DNA of 64,000 nt, taken from an uncultured Microbacteriaceae bacterium (lineage in GTDB: Bacteria > Actinomycetota > Actinomycetes > Actinomycetales > Microbacteriaceae). The stretch lies in contig CANKXX010000001.1 of the NCBI GenBank assembly GCA_947487835.1, forward strand, positions 496,001 to 560,000, written 5' to 3'. The position numbers and the translations under genes are program-made. Every line of letters starts with the position of its first letter. The stretch's first letter is position 1. Of this stretch, positions 1 through 7,117 are shown piece after piece. The notes under the pieces were generated by a model. The model worked only from the letters and a program-made list of their open reading frames with translations. It ran no database searches and was not told where the DNA came from.

Positions 1-35
1 GAAGGCTCCTGCTCTATCCGCTGAGCTACGAGGGC
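1..35 (-). tRNA. tRNA-Arg, 5' part only (cut by window edge)
   Basis: Read on the minus strand this is a tRNA 5' half: acceptor GCCCTCG, TA, D-stem GCTC/GAGC with loop AGCGGATA, then anticodon stem GGAGC and loop start CTTC. The two visible anticodon bases are TC, so the anticodon is TCN; TCT (Arg) is most likely from the overall resemblance to actinobacterial tRNA-Arg. The rest lies outside the window, so the identity is not certain. Confidence 0.8.
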
Positions 36-79
36 GTTGCGTCGCTACAACGATACCGCGGCCGTGTTTCGTGCCGATG

Positions 80-307
80 TCACGCGTAGGTGCCCCGGGC
101 CAGGCCGATCACGCCGAAGATCGCGAGCCCGAGGGCGAGCAGCAGCGACACCGTCACGAGGATCTGGTGGACGCGCAGGAAGCGGGTCGCGGCGCCGCTC
201 GACGTGCGGGCACGCGGGTCACGCGCGACGCGGCGGAGGAAGGCCGGCCACACGAAGAAGCTCCAGGCGGCGTTGACGAGCAGGAACAGGGCGAGAGCGA
301 TGGTCAC
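80..307 (-). CDS. Small membrane protein, SCO4848-like
   Basis: A 75-residue protein with two hydrophobic helices (about residues 2-24 and 48-70) joined by an Arg-rich loop. This matches the size and plan of the SCO4848 family of actinobacterial membrane proteins of unknown function. The GTG start at 307 is preceded by TACACT and exactly six bases, so the mRNA is probably leaderless. It diverges from orn with only 56 bp between start codons. Family assignment is by resemblance only. Confidence 0.7.
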   Translation of the reverse strand: MTIALALFLLVNAAWSFFVWPAFLRRVARDPRARTSSGAATRFLRVHQILVTVSLLLALGLAIFGVIGLARGTYA

Positions 308-363
308 CGACCGAGTGTACGCAGGGGCCGGAGGGCGCCGATCGCGCTCGGTAGACTTGACGG
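308..363. promoter_or_regulatory. Divergent pair of leaderless promoters (membrane protein / orn)
   Basis: Minus strand: TACACT at 319-314, six bases, then GTG at 307. Plus strand: TAGACT at 352-357, six bases, then ATG at 364. Both fit an actinobacterial TANNNT -10 box with the transcription start at the first base of the start codon. Confidence 0.65.
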
Positions 364-984
364 ATGGCCAACAACGCTGAGCATCTCGTCTGGATCGACT
401 GCGAGATGACAGGACTCGACATCGCCATCGACGAGCTCGTCGAGGTGGCCGTCGTGATCACCGACTGGGAGCTGCAGCCCGTGCACCCCGGCTTCAGCAT
501 CGTCATCAAGCCGGACGACACCGCGCTCGCGAACATGGGCGAGTTCGTCACGAAGATGCACAGCGACTCCGGGCTCCTCGAGGAGATCCCGGGCGGGGTC
601 AGCCTCGCCGACGCCGAGTACGCGGTACTCGAGTACATCCTGAAGTACGTTCCGGTGGGCCAGCAGGCCCCCATCGCCGGCAACACGATCGGCACCGACC
701 GCACCTTCCTCGCGAAGTACATGCCGCGCGTCGACAGCCACCTGCACTACCGCAGCGTCGACGTGTCCTCCATCAAGGAGCTCGCCCGGCGCTGGTACCC
801 GCGCATCTACTTCAACTCCCCCGAGAAGAACGGCGGCCACCGCGCCCTCGCCGACATCCTCGAGTCGATCCGAGAGCTCGACTACTACCGCTCGTCGCTC
901 TTCGTCGCGGCTCCCGGACCGACGACCGAGGACGTCCAGGCGATTTCCTCGGCCACGGTGAACAAGTGGGGCTCTCGGTTGTAA
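364..984 (+). CDS. orn: Oligoribonuclease
   Basis: This 3'-5' exoribonuclease degrades two- to five-nucleotide RNAs, including pGpG, to mononucleotides in the cytoplasm. The 206-residue protein has the DEDDh residues in place: D12 and E14 in WIDCEMTG, D112 in GTDRTFL, and H159 and D164 in GGHRALAD. The length is normal for the family apart from a slightly long C-terminus. The start follows TAGACT by six bases, indicating a leaderless message. A tRNA-His gene follows about 50 bp downstream on the same strand. Confidence 0.96.
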   Translation: MANNAEHLVWIDCEMTGLDIAIDELVEVAVVITDWELQPVHPGFSIVIKPDDTALANMGEFVTKMHSDSGLLEEIPGGVSLADAEYAVLEYILKYVPVGQQAPIAGNTIGTDRTFLAKYMPRVDSHLHYRSVDVSSIKELARRWYPRIYFNSPEKNGGHRALADILESIRELDYYRSSLFVAAPGPTTEDVQAISSATVNKWGSRL

Positions 985-1034
985 TAGACTCTTCCAGTCG
1001 CGATGCTCGACCCCCTGGGTCGGGAGCGCACATG

Positions 1035-1110
1035 GTGGGCGTAGCTCAGTTGGCAGAGCGCTGGCTTGTGGAGCCGGATGTCGCGGGTTCGAGCCCCGTC
1101 GTCCACCCCA
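1035..1110 (+). tRNA. tRNA-His (GTG anticodon)
   Basis: Complete cloverleaf with acceptor GTGGGCG/CGTCCAC, the extra G at -1 (1035) facing discriminator C (1107), which is the histidine identity pair, and an encoded CCA at 1108-1110. The anticodon GTG is at 1068-1070 in a CTTGTGG loop, and the T-arm carries TTCGAGC. Confidence 0.97.
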
Positions 1111-1112
1111 TA

Positions 1113-1147
1113 GCCCGGTCCGACCTCGTGTCGGACCGGGCCTTTTT
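1113..1147 (+). terminator. Intrinsic terminator of tRNA-His
   Basis: A perfect 12-bp stem (GCCCGGTCCGAC / GTCGGACCGGGC) with a 5-base loop is followed at once by C and five T residues. It lies directly after the encoded CCA. Confidence 0.93.
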
Positions 1148-1215
1148 CTTCCCCGGACCCTGTCCGCCACGGTCCGCGGCCGGAGCCGATCAGACTGCTG
1201 TGCGAGGCTGAACCC

Positions 1216-1566
1216 ATGTGCGAGGTTGACCGGGACGAGTTCGAGCGGCTGGTCGTCGCGGAGCTGGACGAACTGCCCGACGACATGGTCGAGGGGCTGG
1301 AGAACGTCGTCTTCGTCGTCGAGGACCGCCCGGAGGACGGCACGCTCGACCTCCTCGGCCTGTACGACGGTGTCTCGCTGACGGAACGCGGACAGTACGG
1401 GTTCGGCGAGATGCCGGATCGCATCATCCTCTATCGCGAGCCCTTGCTCGCGGTGAGCGAGGACGAGGAGCACCTGCGCGACGAGATCCACGTGACCCTG
1501 GTCCACGAGATCGCGCACTTCTACGGCATCGACGACGACAGGCTGCACGAGCTCGGGTGGGACTGA
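1216..1566 (+). CDS. Zincin-like metallopeptidase family protein
   Basis: A 116-residue acidic protein with a zinc-binding HEIAH motif (HExxH) near residue 97, followed by a short tail containing the expected further acidic and His ligand candidates. This is the PF06262-type minigluzincin family of small actinobacterial proteins, whose substrates are not established. ATG 1216 follows GAGGCT by six bases, a plausible weak -10 for a leaderless transcript. Confidence 0.8.
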   Translation: MCEVDRDEFERLVVAELDELPDDMVEGLENVVFVVEDRPEDGTLDLLGLYDGVSLTERGQYGFGEMPDRIILYREPLLAVSEDEEHLRDEIHVTLVHEIAHFYGIDDDRLHELGWD

Positions 1567-1589
1567 CGGCCGTTCGTTAGCCTGACGGC

Positions 1590-2870
1590 ATGGGGCGTGG
1601 CACGAACGAGGACCGGCCGGCACGGCGTGTGGTGAGCGGGGCGGTCGGCGCCCTCGTGATCCTCGCGGTCGGGCTCTACGGACCGGTGACGCTCCTCCCC
1701 CCTCTCCCGGCCGCGGAACCGGTGCTCATCGACCGCGCGGCCCCGGTCCTCGACCCGGCGACCGCCCCGGTGCTGCCCGCGGAGGGCGCAAGTGCCGCGC
1801 TGCTCGCCGGCAGCACGACGCTGCTCGGAACGGCGGGCACGGCGGACGCCGTGCCGATGGCCGGCGTCGCCAAGCTCGTCGCCGCGCTCGTCACACTCGA
1901 CGAGCACCCCCTGGATCCCGGCCGGAACGGGGACAGCATCCCCGTCACGGCCGAGGACTACCGCTCCTACCTCGACTACCGGGATGCGGGCGCCCGGGCC
2001 ATCGCCGTGGTCGAGGGCGACACCTGGACGCAGCGGGAGATGCTCCAGGCCGTGCTGCTCGGCTCGAGCAACAACCACGCGGACACCCTCGTGCGCTGGG
2101 CCTTCGGTTCCGAGGACGCGTATCGCGCCGCCGCGGAGCGCTGGCTCAGCTCCCAGGGCCTGCGGAACACGGTCGTCGCGGACGCGACCGGGCTGGACGA
2201 GCGCAGCGCGGGCACGGCCGCCGACCTCGCCCGCCTGGCCGAGATCGCTGACAACACGCCGTTCCTGGGCGAGGTCCTGCCCGCCCCGTCCGTCACGACG
2301 TCGCGCGGCGTCGTCATCGTCAACGAGGCAGAGTACCGGTCGGCCGACGGCATCCGTGGCATCAGTCGCAGCTTCACCGACGCGGCGGGCGTGTGCCTGC
2401 TGTTCGCCGTGCCCCTGACCCTCGGCGAGAGCACGACGACCGTCTACGGCGCGTTCGTGCGCCAGCCGTCCTACGAACGACTGACCGCCGACATGGACGC
2501 GTTCCTCGCCGATGCCCGCGCCAGTCTCGGCGAGGTCGTGCTCGCTCCGGCCGGCGTCGAGGCCGTCCAGTACCGGACCGTCTGGGGCGATCACACCACG
2601 GCCGCCGTCGAGCAGGAGCTGCGCGCGGTCAGCTGGGCGGGGGTGCCGCCCACCGGTCGTGTCGACGCGGAACCCGTCCGCACCGTCCGGAAGGGTGACC
2701 GGCTCGGTGGCCTGACCTTCGAGCTCGACGGGGAGGCGGTGGAGGTGCCGCTCGTGGCGACCGCGTCCGTGCCCGATCCGGGGCCGGGCTGGCGCCTGCT
2801 CAATCCCATCCCGATGCTGGGCAGCTTCTGGGGCTGGGTCTTCGGGCCGGGCGGGATGCTGGCGCGCTGA
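1590..2870 (+). CDS. PBP-fold (D-Ala-D-Ala carboxypeptidase-like) protein with degenerate active site
   Basis: A 426-residue protein with an N-terminal signal anchor (about residues 14-40) and a low-molecular-weight penicillin-binding-protein fold. Alignment by eye to the family motifs shows the SxxK box reads G92-V-A-K95, so the nucleophilic serine is glycine. The SxN box is intact (S159-S160-N161). The KTG box reads S259-R-S instead of K-T-G. Catalysis by the usual acyl-enzyme route should therefore be impossible; a binding or structural role in the cell wall is inferred. The start follows TAGCCT by six bases. Confidence 0.8.
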   Translation: MGRGTNEDRPARRVVSGAVGALVILAVGLYGPVTLLPPLPAAEPVLIDRAAPVLDPATAPVLPAEGASAALLAGSTTLLGTAGTADAVPMAGVAKLVAALVTLDEHPLDPGRNGDSIPVTAEDYRSYLDYRDAGARAIAVVEGDTWTQREMLQAVLLGSSNNHADTLVRWAFGSEDAYRAAAERWLSSQGLRNTVVADATGLDERSAGTAADLARLAEIADNTPFLGEVLPAPSVTTSRGVVIVNEAEYRSADGIRGISRSFTDAAGVCLLFAVPLTLGESTTTVYGAFVRQPSYERLTADMDAFLADARASLGEVVLAPAGVEAVQYRTVWGDHTTAAVEQELRAVSWAGVPPTGRVDAEPVRTVRKGDRLGGLTFELDGEAVEVPLVATASVPDPGPGWRLLNPIPMLGSFWGWVFGPGGMLAR

Positions 2871-2877
2871 ACGCAGA

Positions 2878-2919
2878 CCGCCCCTCCGGCGACCGGTGAA
2901 CGGCCGTGCGAAGGGGCGG
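2878..2919. terminator. Probable bidirectional hairpin between convergent genes
   Basis: An 8-bp stem CCGCCCCT/AGGGGCGG encloses a GC-rich inner region between the PBP-like gene and the convergent 90-residue gene. No clear T-run follows. Confidence 0.45.
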
Positions 2920-2951
2920 ATGCGTGCTCGGCCCAGCGGGCCGCAGACGGC

Positions 2952-3224
2952 CTAGAAGGCGTGCGAGTCGACCTCGTCGTTCGTGTCGAGCGAGTCGCTG
3001 CCCTCGGGCTCGAAGACGTAGGTGACGTGCTGCTCGCCCTGGATCTCGCGGACCTCGGTCGCGCGGTACCAGAAGATGGCGTCCACGTTCTGCAGGAGGG
3101 CGACGCGGCTGAGGCGCTCGTCGTACTTGCCGTCCTCGAGCTGGCGGGTCTCGGTCGTTCCGCCCACCGGGCCGTCGGCGAAGACGGCGAGGTACTTGTT
3201 GGTGTGATCGGTGCTGTCAGTCAT
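2952..3224 (-). CDS. Conserved small hypothetical protein
   Basis: A 90-residue hydrophilic protein without signal peptide or membrane helix. I do not recognise a characterised family. It is mixed charged in the middle and ends in an acidic tail. Its promoter is notable: TAGCGT at 3236-3231 sits six bases before ATG 3224, and the TAG of that hexamer is the stop codon of the upstream kinase gene. This suggests a separate leaderless transcript rather than simple read-through. Confidence 0.7.
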   Translation of the reverse strand: MTDSTDHTNKYLAVFADGPVGGTTETRQLEDGKYDERLSRVALLQNVDAIFWYRATEVREIQGEQHVTYVFEPEGSDSLDTNDEVDSHAF

Positions 3225-3233
3225 GCCTCCACG

Positions 3234-3764
3234 CTACTCCGCGGTGCCGGTGAATCCCCCGGCGAGCACGACGTCGGCGAGCTCCCGCGGATGCTCGCGT
3301 TCAGCGAACCAGCGCTCCTGCAGCGCCCAGCGGTCCCAGTACGGCTCGTACAGGTCGCCGTCCCGGGCGAGCGCCCGCCGCTTCCTTTCCGCGGCATCGA
3401 GCTCGAGCCAGACGCCGAGCGTCGCCCGCTCCCGGTTCGCGCGGCTAAGGCTGCCGCAACCCTCGACGACGAGCGGAAGGGCCGGGTCGAGGTGGTGCCA
3501 CTCCCCCGGGCGGTCCGCCTGCCAGTCCCACCGGCGCCAGCGCGGGCGCACACCGGTCAGCACGTGCTCGCGCACGTGCTCCGACGCCGCGTCGAGGCCG
3601 TCCCAGCCCGGGTACACGTCGTCCAGCCGCACCAGCGACACCCTGCTGGGCCAGGCGGCGACGACAGCGCTCGCGAGGGTGCTCTTGCCCGACCCCGACC
3701 CGCCGTCGATGAGCACGACCGGTCGCGGCGACCCCGCGAGCGCGGCCGCGAGGATCCGGTCCAC
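3234..3764 (-). CDS. P-loop nucleoside/uridine kinase-like ATPase
   Basis: Contains a Walker A motif (GGSGSGKST), a downstream DDVYPGWD segment typical of uridine-kinase-like folds, a VVEGCGS strand and an Arg-rich lid region. A GTG at 3764 has GGGGACGG upstream; a TTG at 3830 would overlap the ykoC stop by 11 bases and is the alternative start. Its place after the thiamine-precursor transporter may mean co-transcription, but the substrate cannot be told from sequence. The stop codon TAG overlaps the -10 box of the next gene. Confidence 0.75.
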   Translation of the reverse strand: MDRILAAALAGSPRPVVLIDGGSGSGKSTLASAVVAAWPSRVSLVRLDDVYPGWDGLDAASEHVREHVLTGVRPRWRRWDWQADRPGEWHHLDPALPLVVEGCGSLSRANRERATLGVWLELDAAERKRRALARDGDLYEPYWDRWALQERWFAEREHPRELADVVLAGGFTGTAE

Positions 3765-3819
3765 CGCACCGCCGTCCCCGGTCCCGCCGACCCCACGTTC
3801 GGCGCGGGTGGTCCGGGCG

Positions 3820-4602
3820 TCACCGGCCAAGGAAGTTCCAGGTGCCCGCGACGACGGCCGAAGTGATGGCGCCGCCGGCGATGACGAGGGTCCAGGCGAG
3901 GAGCACGGCATCCGCCCGCCCCAGCGTGGACGGGCGCGCCCAGGTCCGCCGGTTGGAGGCGCCGAACCCGCGGGCCTCCATCGCGGTCGCGAGCTTGCTG
4001 CCGCGCCGGATGGAGAGCACGAGCAGGGCGAACGCCTGCCCGGCGAACCGCCGCAGCCGGCCCTGATCCGCGACCCCGCGCGCCCGGCGGGCGAGCTCGA
4101 GCGAACGCCAGTCCTGCACGAACAGGCCGACGAGCCGGAGCCCGGCCAGCGCACCGAGCACGAAGCGGCTCGGCAGGCGGGCGATCTGGCCGAGGCCGTC
4201 GGCGAGGTCGGTCGGGTCGACGGTGACGAAGAGCACGATCGCGGGCAGGCCGATCGCGAGCACGCGCAGCAGGGTCGCGAGGGCGAGCTCGAGCGACCCG
4301 TCGGACACCGTCGCGAGGGCGAAGCTGAAGTGCACCTCGCCGCTCACCCGGCCGTACAGGGCGATCGTGGCGGCCGCGCCGGGCGCCGCCACCCAGACCG
4401 GGAGGGTGCGCAGCAGGAACGTGCGGGGGCGCAGTCCCGCCGCGAGGAACAGCGGGATCTCCAGGAGCAGGGCGACCGTCGCGGAGACCCAGTCGAGCGA
4501 GAGCACGAGCGCGATGCTGAGCAGCAGGGCGCAGCCGAGCTTCGTGACGGGGTTGACCGGCGACGCTCCGGCCCTCGTCCCGGAGGCCGCGACGGCGGTC
4601 AT
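3820..4602 (-). CDS. ykoC: ECF transporter transmembrane (T) component, YkoC-type
   Basis: A 260-residue integral membrane protein with four to six hydrophobic segments and the ECF T-component coupling motifs rich in Ala-Arg-Gly (ARRARG, MEARGFG) near the C-terminus. It transmits ATP hydrolysis from the ATPase to the S component. The start overlaps the upstream ATPase stop as ATGA, implying translational coupling. Gene order E-D-C and the upstream TPP riboswitch point to uptake of thiamine or its hydroxymethylpyrimidine precursor. Confidence 0.88.
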   Translation of the reverse strand: MTAVAASGTRAGASPVNPVTKLGCALLLSIALVLSLDWVSATVALLLEIPLFLAAGLRPRTFLLRTLPVWVAAPGAAATIALYGRVSGEVHFSFALATVSDGSLELALATLLRVLAIGLPAIVLFVTVDPTDLADGLGQIARLPSRFVLGALAGLRLVGLFVQDWRSLELARRARGVADQGRLRRFAGQAFALLVLSIRRGSKLATAMEARGFGASNRRTWARPSTLGRADAVLLAWTLVIAGGAITSAVVAGTWNFLGR

Positions 4603-6095
4603 CGCCGACTCCCGGACGGCACGGCGACCGTCGGCGCGGACGGCGTGGGCGGGGCGGTCAGCCGCAGCTCCCGGCCGGCGAGCGCCCGCACGAGGAGGGT
4701 GTCGTGCGTGACCGCGACGACGGCGGCACCGTCGTCGAGGAGCTCGGCGAGGATGCCGACGAGCTCGCGCCAGGTCCGGGAGTCCTGACCGAACGTCGGC
4801 TCGTCGAGCACGAGGACGTCCGGCCTCGTCGCGAGCACGGTCGCCACGGAGAGGCGGCGCTTCTCGCCGCCGGAGAGCGTGAACGGATTGGCGTCCGCGA
4901 GACCGGAGAGGCGCAGCCGATCGAGCAGCGAGTCCACCCGCTCGGCGATCTCCGACACGGGCAGCCGCAGGGCGGCCGGCCCCACCTCGAGCTCGCGGCG
5001 CACGGTCGGCGCCAGGAACTGGTGCTCGGGATCCTGGAACACCGTGCCGATGCGGGTGAGGAGCTCGCGCGACCGCCAGGCGTGCGGAGCCGGCCCGGCG
5101 CCACGGGCGAGGGACGCGGTGGTGCGCAGGTCGCCGCCCGCGGGCTTCAACAAGCCGGCGAGCGTGAGGCCGAGGGTCGACTTCCCGGCCCCGTTCGGAC
5201 CCGTGACGGCGAGTGCGGTCCCCGCAACGAGCGCGAGGTCGATGCCCGACGCGACGGGCCGGCCCGCGACCCGGGCGACGGCGAGGCCGTCCGCCTCGAG
5301 GAGCGCATCCCCGGTCCGGGTTCCGGGGCGCCGGAGGGTCGCCGGGAGCTCGTCCGTAACCCAGACTCCGGACTCCGCGAGCCGCGCACCCTCCCGGCCG
5401 AGCACCTCGTCGGGCGGCCCCTCGGCGAGGACGCCGCCCCCGGGCGCCAGCACCACGACGCGATCGACGAGGTCGCGCCACACGTCGACGCGGTGCTCGA
5501 CGACGATCAGGGTCGCCCCAGTCGTCTCCGTCACCCGGCCGACGGCATCGCGCACCTCGCGGACACCCTCCGGGTCGAGGTTCGCCGTCGGCTCATCGAG
5601 GAGCAGGAGCCCGGGGCGCATCGCCAGCACGCCCGCGAGCGCGAGCCGCTGCTTCTGGCCGCCGGACAGTTCGGAAGTGGGATGGTCGAGGGGAAGGGCG
5701 AGCCCGACGTCGGCGAGGGCCAGCGGCACGCGCCGCCAGATCTCGTCCCGCGGCACGCGCAGGTTCTCACAGCCGAACGCGACGTCGTCGCCGACCCGGG
5801 ACAGGATGACCTGGGAGTCGGGATCCTGCAGCAGGAGCCCCGCCCGGCCGCGCTCGGCCTCGGGCAGCGCGCCGTCGAGGAGGAGGGAGCCCTGCGTCTC
5901 CCCCTCGTCCTCACCGCCCAGCACCCCGGCGAGCGCGTGCAGCAGCGTCGACTTGCCGGCGCCGCTCGCGCCGAGCAGGAGGATGCGCTCCCCCGGCTCG
6001 ACGTCGAGGTCGAGGTCGCGGACCGCCCAGGCCGAGCGGCCCGCGTGCCGCCAGCCCCAGCCGCGCGCACGGACGGCCGCCCCGTTGGTTCCCAT
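4599..6095 (-). CDS. ykoD: ECF transporter ATPase with two fused ABC domains, YkoD-type
   Basis: A 498-residue protein containing two complete ABC cassettes. The first has Walker A GASGAGKST, signature LSGGQKQR and Walker B LLLDEPT. The second has Walker A GPNGAGKST, signature LSGGEKRR and Walker B LVLDEPT. It powers the transporter formed with YkoE and YkoC. ATG 6095 has AGGAG about eight bases upstream. The fused-ATPase form is typical of the Yko system rather than of ECF modules with separate EcfA1 and EcfA2. Confidence 0.93.
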   Translation of the reverse strand: MGTNGAAVRARGWGWRHAGRSAWAVRDLDLDVEPGERILLLGASGAGKSTLLHALAGVLGGEDEGETQGSLLLDGALPEAERGRAGLLLQDPDSQVILSRVGDDVAFGCENLRVPRDEIWRRVPLALADVGLALPLDHPTSELSGGQKQRLALAGVLAMRPGLLLLDEPTANLDPEGVREVRDAVGRVTETTGATLIVVEHRVDVWRDLVDRVVVLAPGGGVLAEGPPDEVLGREGARLAESGVWVTDELPATLRRPGTRTGDALLEADGLAVARVAGRPVASGIDLALVAGTALAVTGPNGAGKSTLGLTLAGLLKPAGGDLRTTASLARGAGPAPHAWRSRELLTRIGTVFQDPEHQFLAPTVRRELEVGPAALRLPVSEIAERVDSLLDRLRLSGLADANPFTLSGGEKRRLSVATVLATRPDVLVLDEPTFGQDSRTWRELVGILAELLDDGAAVVAVTHDTLLVRALAGRELRLTAPPTPSAPTVAVPSGSRR

Positions 6096-6113
6096 GGTGT
6101 GCTCCTGCGCGGC

Positions 6114-6743
6114 TCAGCGCCGGGCGGACGCCTCGCGGCCGGAGGCGAAGCGGTTGAGCGCCCCCGTCCGCGCCAGTCCCCGCGCGGCGAGCCAGGACAG
6201 CAGCCCGGCGATGACCGCGCCGGAGACGAGCGCGGCGATCACGTAGATCACCGCGAACGTGCCGCTGGCGCCGGCGTAGTAGAAGATCAGGTCGTTCACC
6301 GCGAGGGCGAGGCCCGCACCCATACCCGCCAGGACGGCGACGTAGAGCCGCCAGTTCGCGTAGAGGAACAGCGCGAAGACGATCTCGGCGCCCAGCCCCT
6401 GAACGAGGCCGGAGAGCAGGGTCGAGGCGCCCCACTGGTTGCCCACGAGCGCGGACACCGACGCCGCGAGCAGCTCGCCGTACAGGGCCGCACCCGGCTT
6501 GCGGATCACAAGGCCGGTCAGCACGCCGGCGAAGAGCCAGCCACCACCGAGGAGCGCCTGGAGGCCCGGGAGAGCCAGCTCGAGCGGGGCGCTCAGCGGG
6601 TTGTACGCCGCGTTCCAGACCAGGAAGAGGAGTCCGGATGCGACGCCGAGCACGCTGGCCACGACGATGTCGACGACGCGCCAGCGTCGGCGGCCGCGGG
6701 ACGAGGCGGTGGTGGCGGAGGGAAGGACGGTGGTGTCGTGCAC
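6114..6743 (-). CDS. ykoE: Thiamine-precursor (HMP) ECF transporter S component
   Basis: A 209-residue membrane protein with about five to six helices, a Thr/Ser-rich cytoplasmic N-terminus and a short basic C-terminus. It resembles YkoE, the substrate-binding subunit for thiamine-related pyrimidines. The start is GTG 6743 preceded by AAAGGGG. That Shine-Dalgarno sequence can be sequestered in a hairpin just downstream of the TPP riboswitch, so translation is probably the controlled step. First gene of the ykoE-ykoD-ykoC operon. Confidence 0.88.
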   Translation of the reverse strand: MHDTTVLPSATTASSRGRRRWRVVDIVVASVLGVASGLLFLVWNAAYNPLSAPLELALPGLQALLGGGWLFAGVLTGLVIRKPGAALYGELLAASVSALVGNQWGASTLLSGLVQGLGAEIVFALFLYANWRLYVAVLAGMGAGLALAVNDLIFYYAGASGTFAVIYVIAALVSGAVIAGLLSWLAARGLARTGALNRFASGREASARR

Positions 6744-6747
6744 GATT

Positions 6748-6776
6748 CGTGCCCCTTTCGAGAAAAAGCGGGCACG
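6748..6776 (-). promoter_or_regulatory. Shine-Dalgarno-sequestering hairpin of ykoE
   Basis: On the minus strand CGTGCCC (6776-6770) pairs with GGGCACG (6754-6748), and the AAAGGGG ribosome-binding site lies in the loop and 3' arm. It is a candidate expression platform of the TPP riboswitch; the switching partner was not identified. Confidence 0.5.
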
Positions 6777-6820
6777 GGTTCAGTCGCCGGCATCGGACCG
6801 GCGGCTGGTCAGAGAATCAT

Positions 6821-6905
6821 CTCCCTGCGCTGGCATGATCCAGATCAGGTTCGACGGTCGAAGATTGGGTATCTTCCTCTCAGCCCGGCTCACCGGACTC
6901 CCGTG
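6821..6905 (-). promoter_or_regulatory. TPP riboswitch (THI element)
   Basis: The minus strand carries the conserved parts in order: CACGGGAGTCCGG, GCTGAGAGG, then ACCTGATCTGGATCATGCC and AGCGCAGGGA. This binds thiamine pyrophosphate and represses the downstream ykoE-ykoD-ykoC operon when thiamine is plentiful. Confidence 0.96.
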
Positions 6906-6965
6906 TTCGGCACCAGTGTACGCGCCGTACCGCCCGTGCGGTCGCGCCGCGGACGCCGATCCCAA

Positions 6966-7100
6966 CACGGTCGCTACGCCCTACGGTCGCCGAGTCCGGA
7001 TACGGTCGCTGCGCCCCACACGGTCGCTGAGCCTGTCGACGCGACGCGACGCGACGCGACGCGACACACCCTCCGTCCCTTCGACAAGCTCAGGGGCCGG
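6966..7100. repeat. Dispersed palindromic repeat cluster with GCGAC tandem repeat
   Basis: Four heads of the form ACGGTCGCY at 16-19 bp spacing (6968, 6984, 7003, 7021) lead into a degenerate copy of the dispersed repeat. Five tandem GCGAC units (7041-7065) and an inverted copy (about 7075-7098, reading GTCCCTTCGACAAGCTCAGG) follow. It occupies the gap between the riboswitch and the 3' end of ku. Confidence 0.75.
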
Positions 7101-7117
7101 GGCGGCGCGCGGATCGG

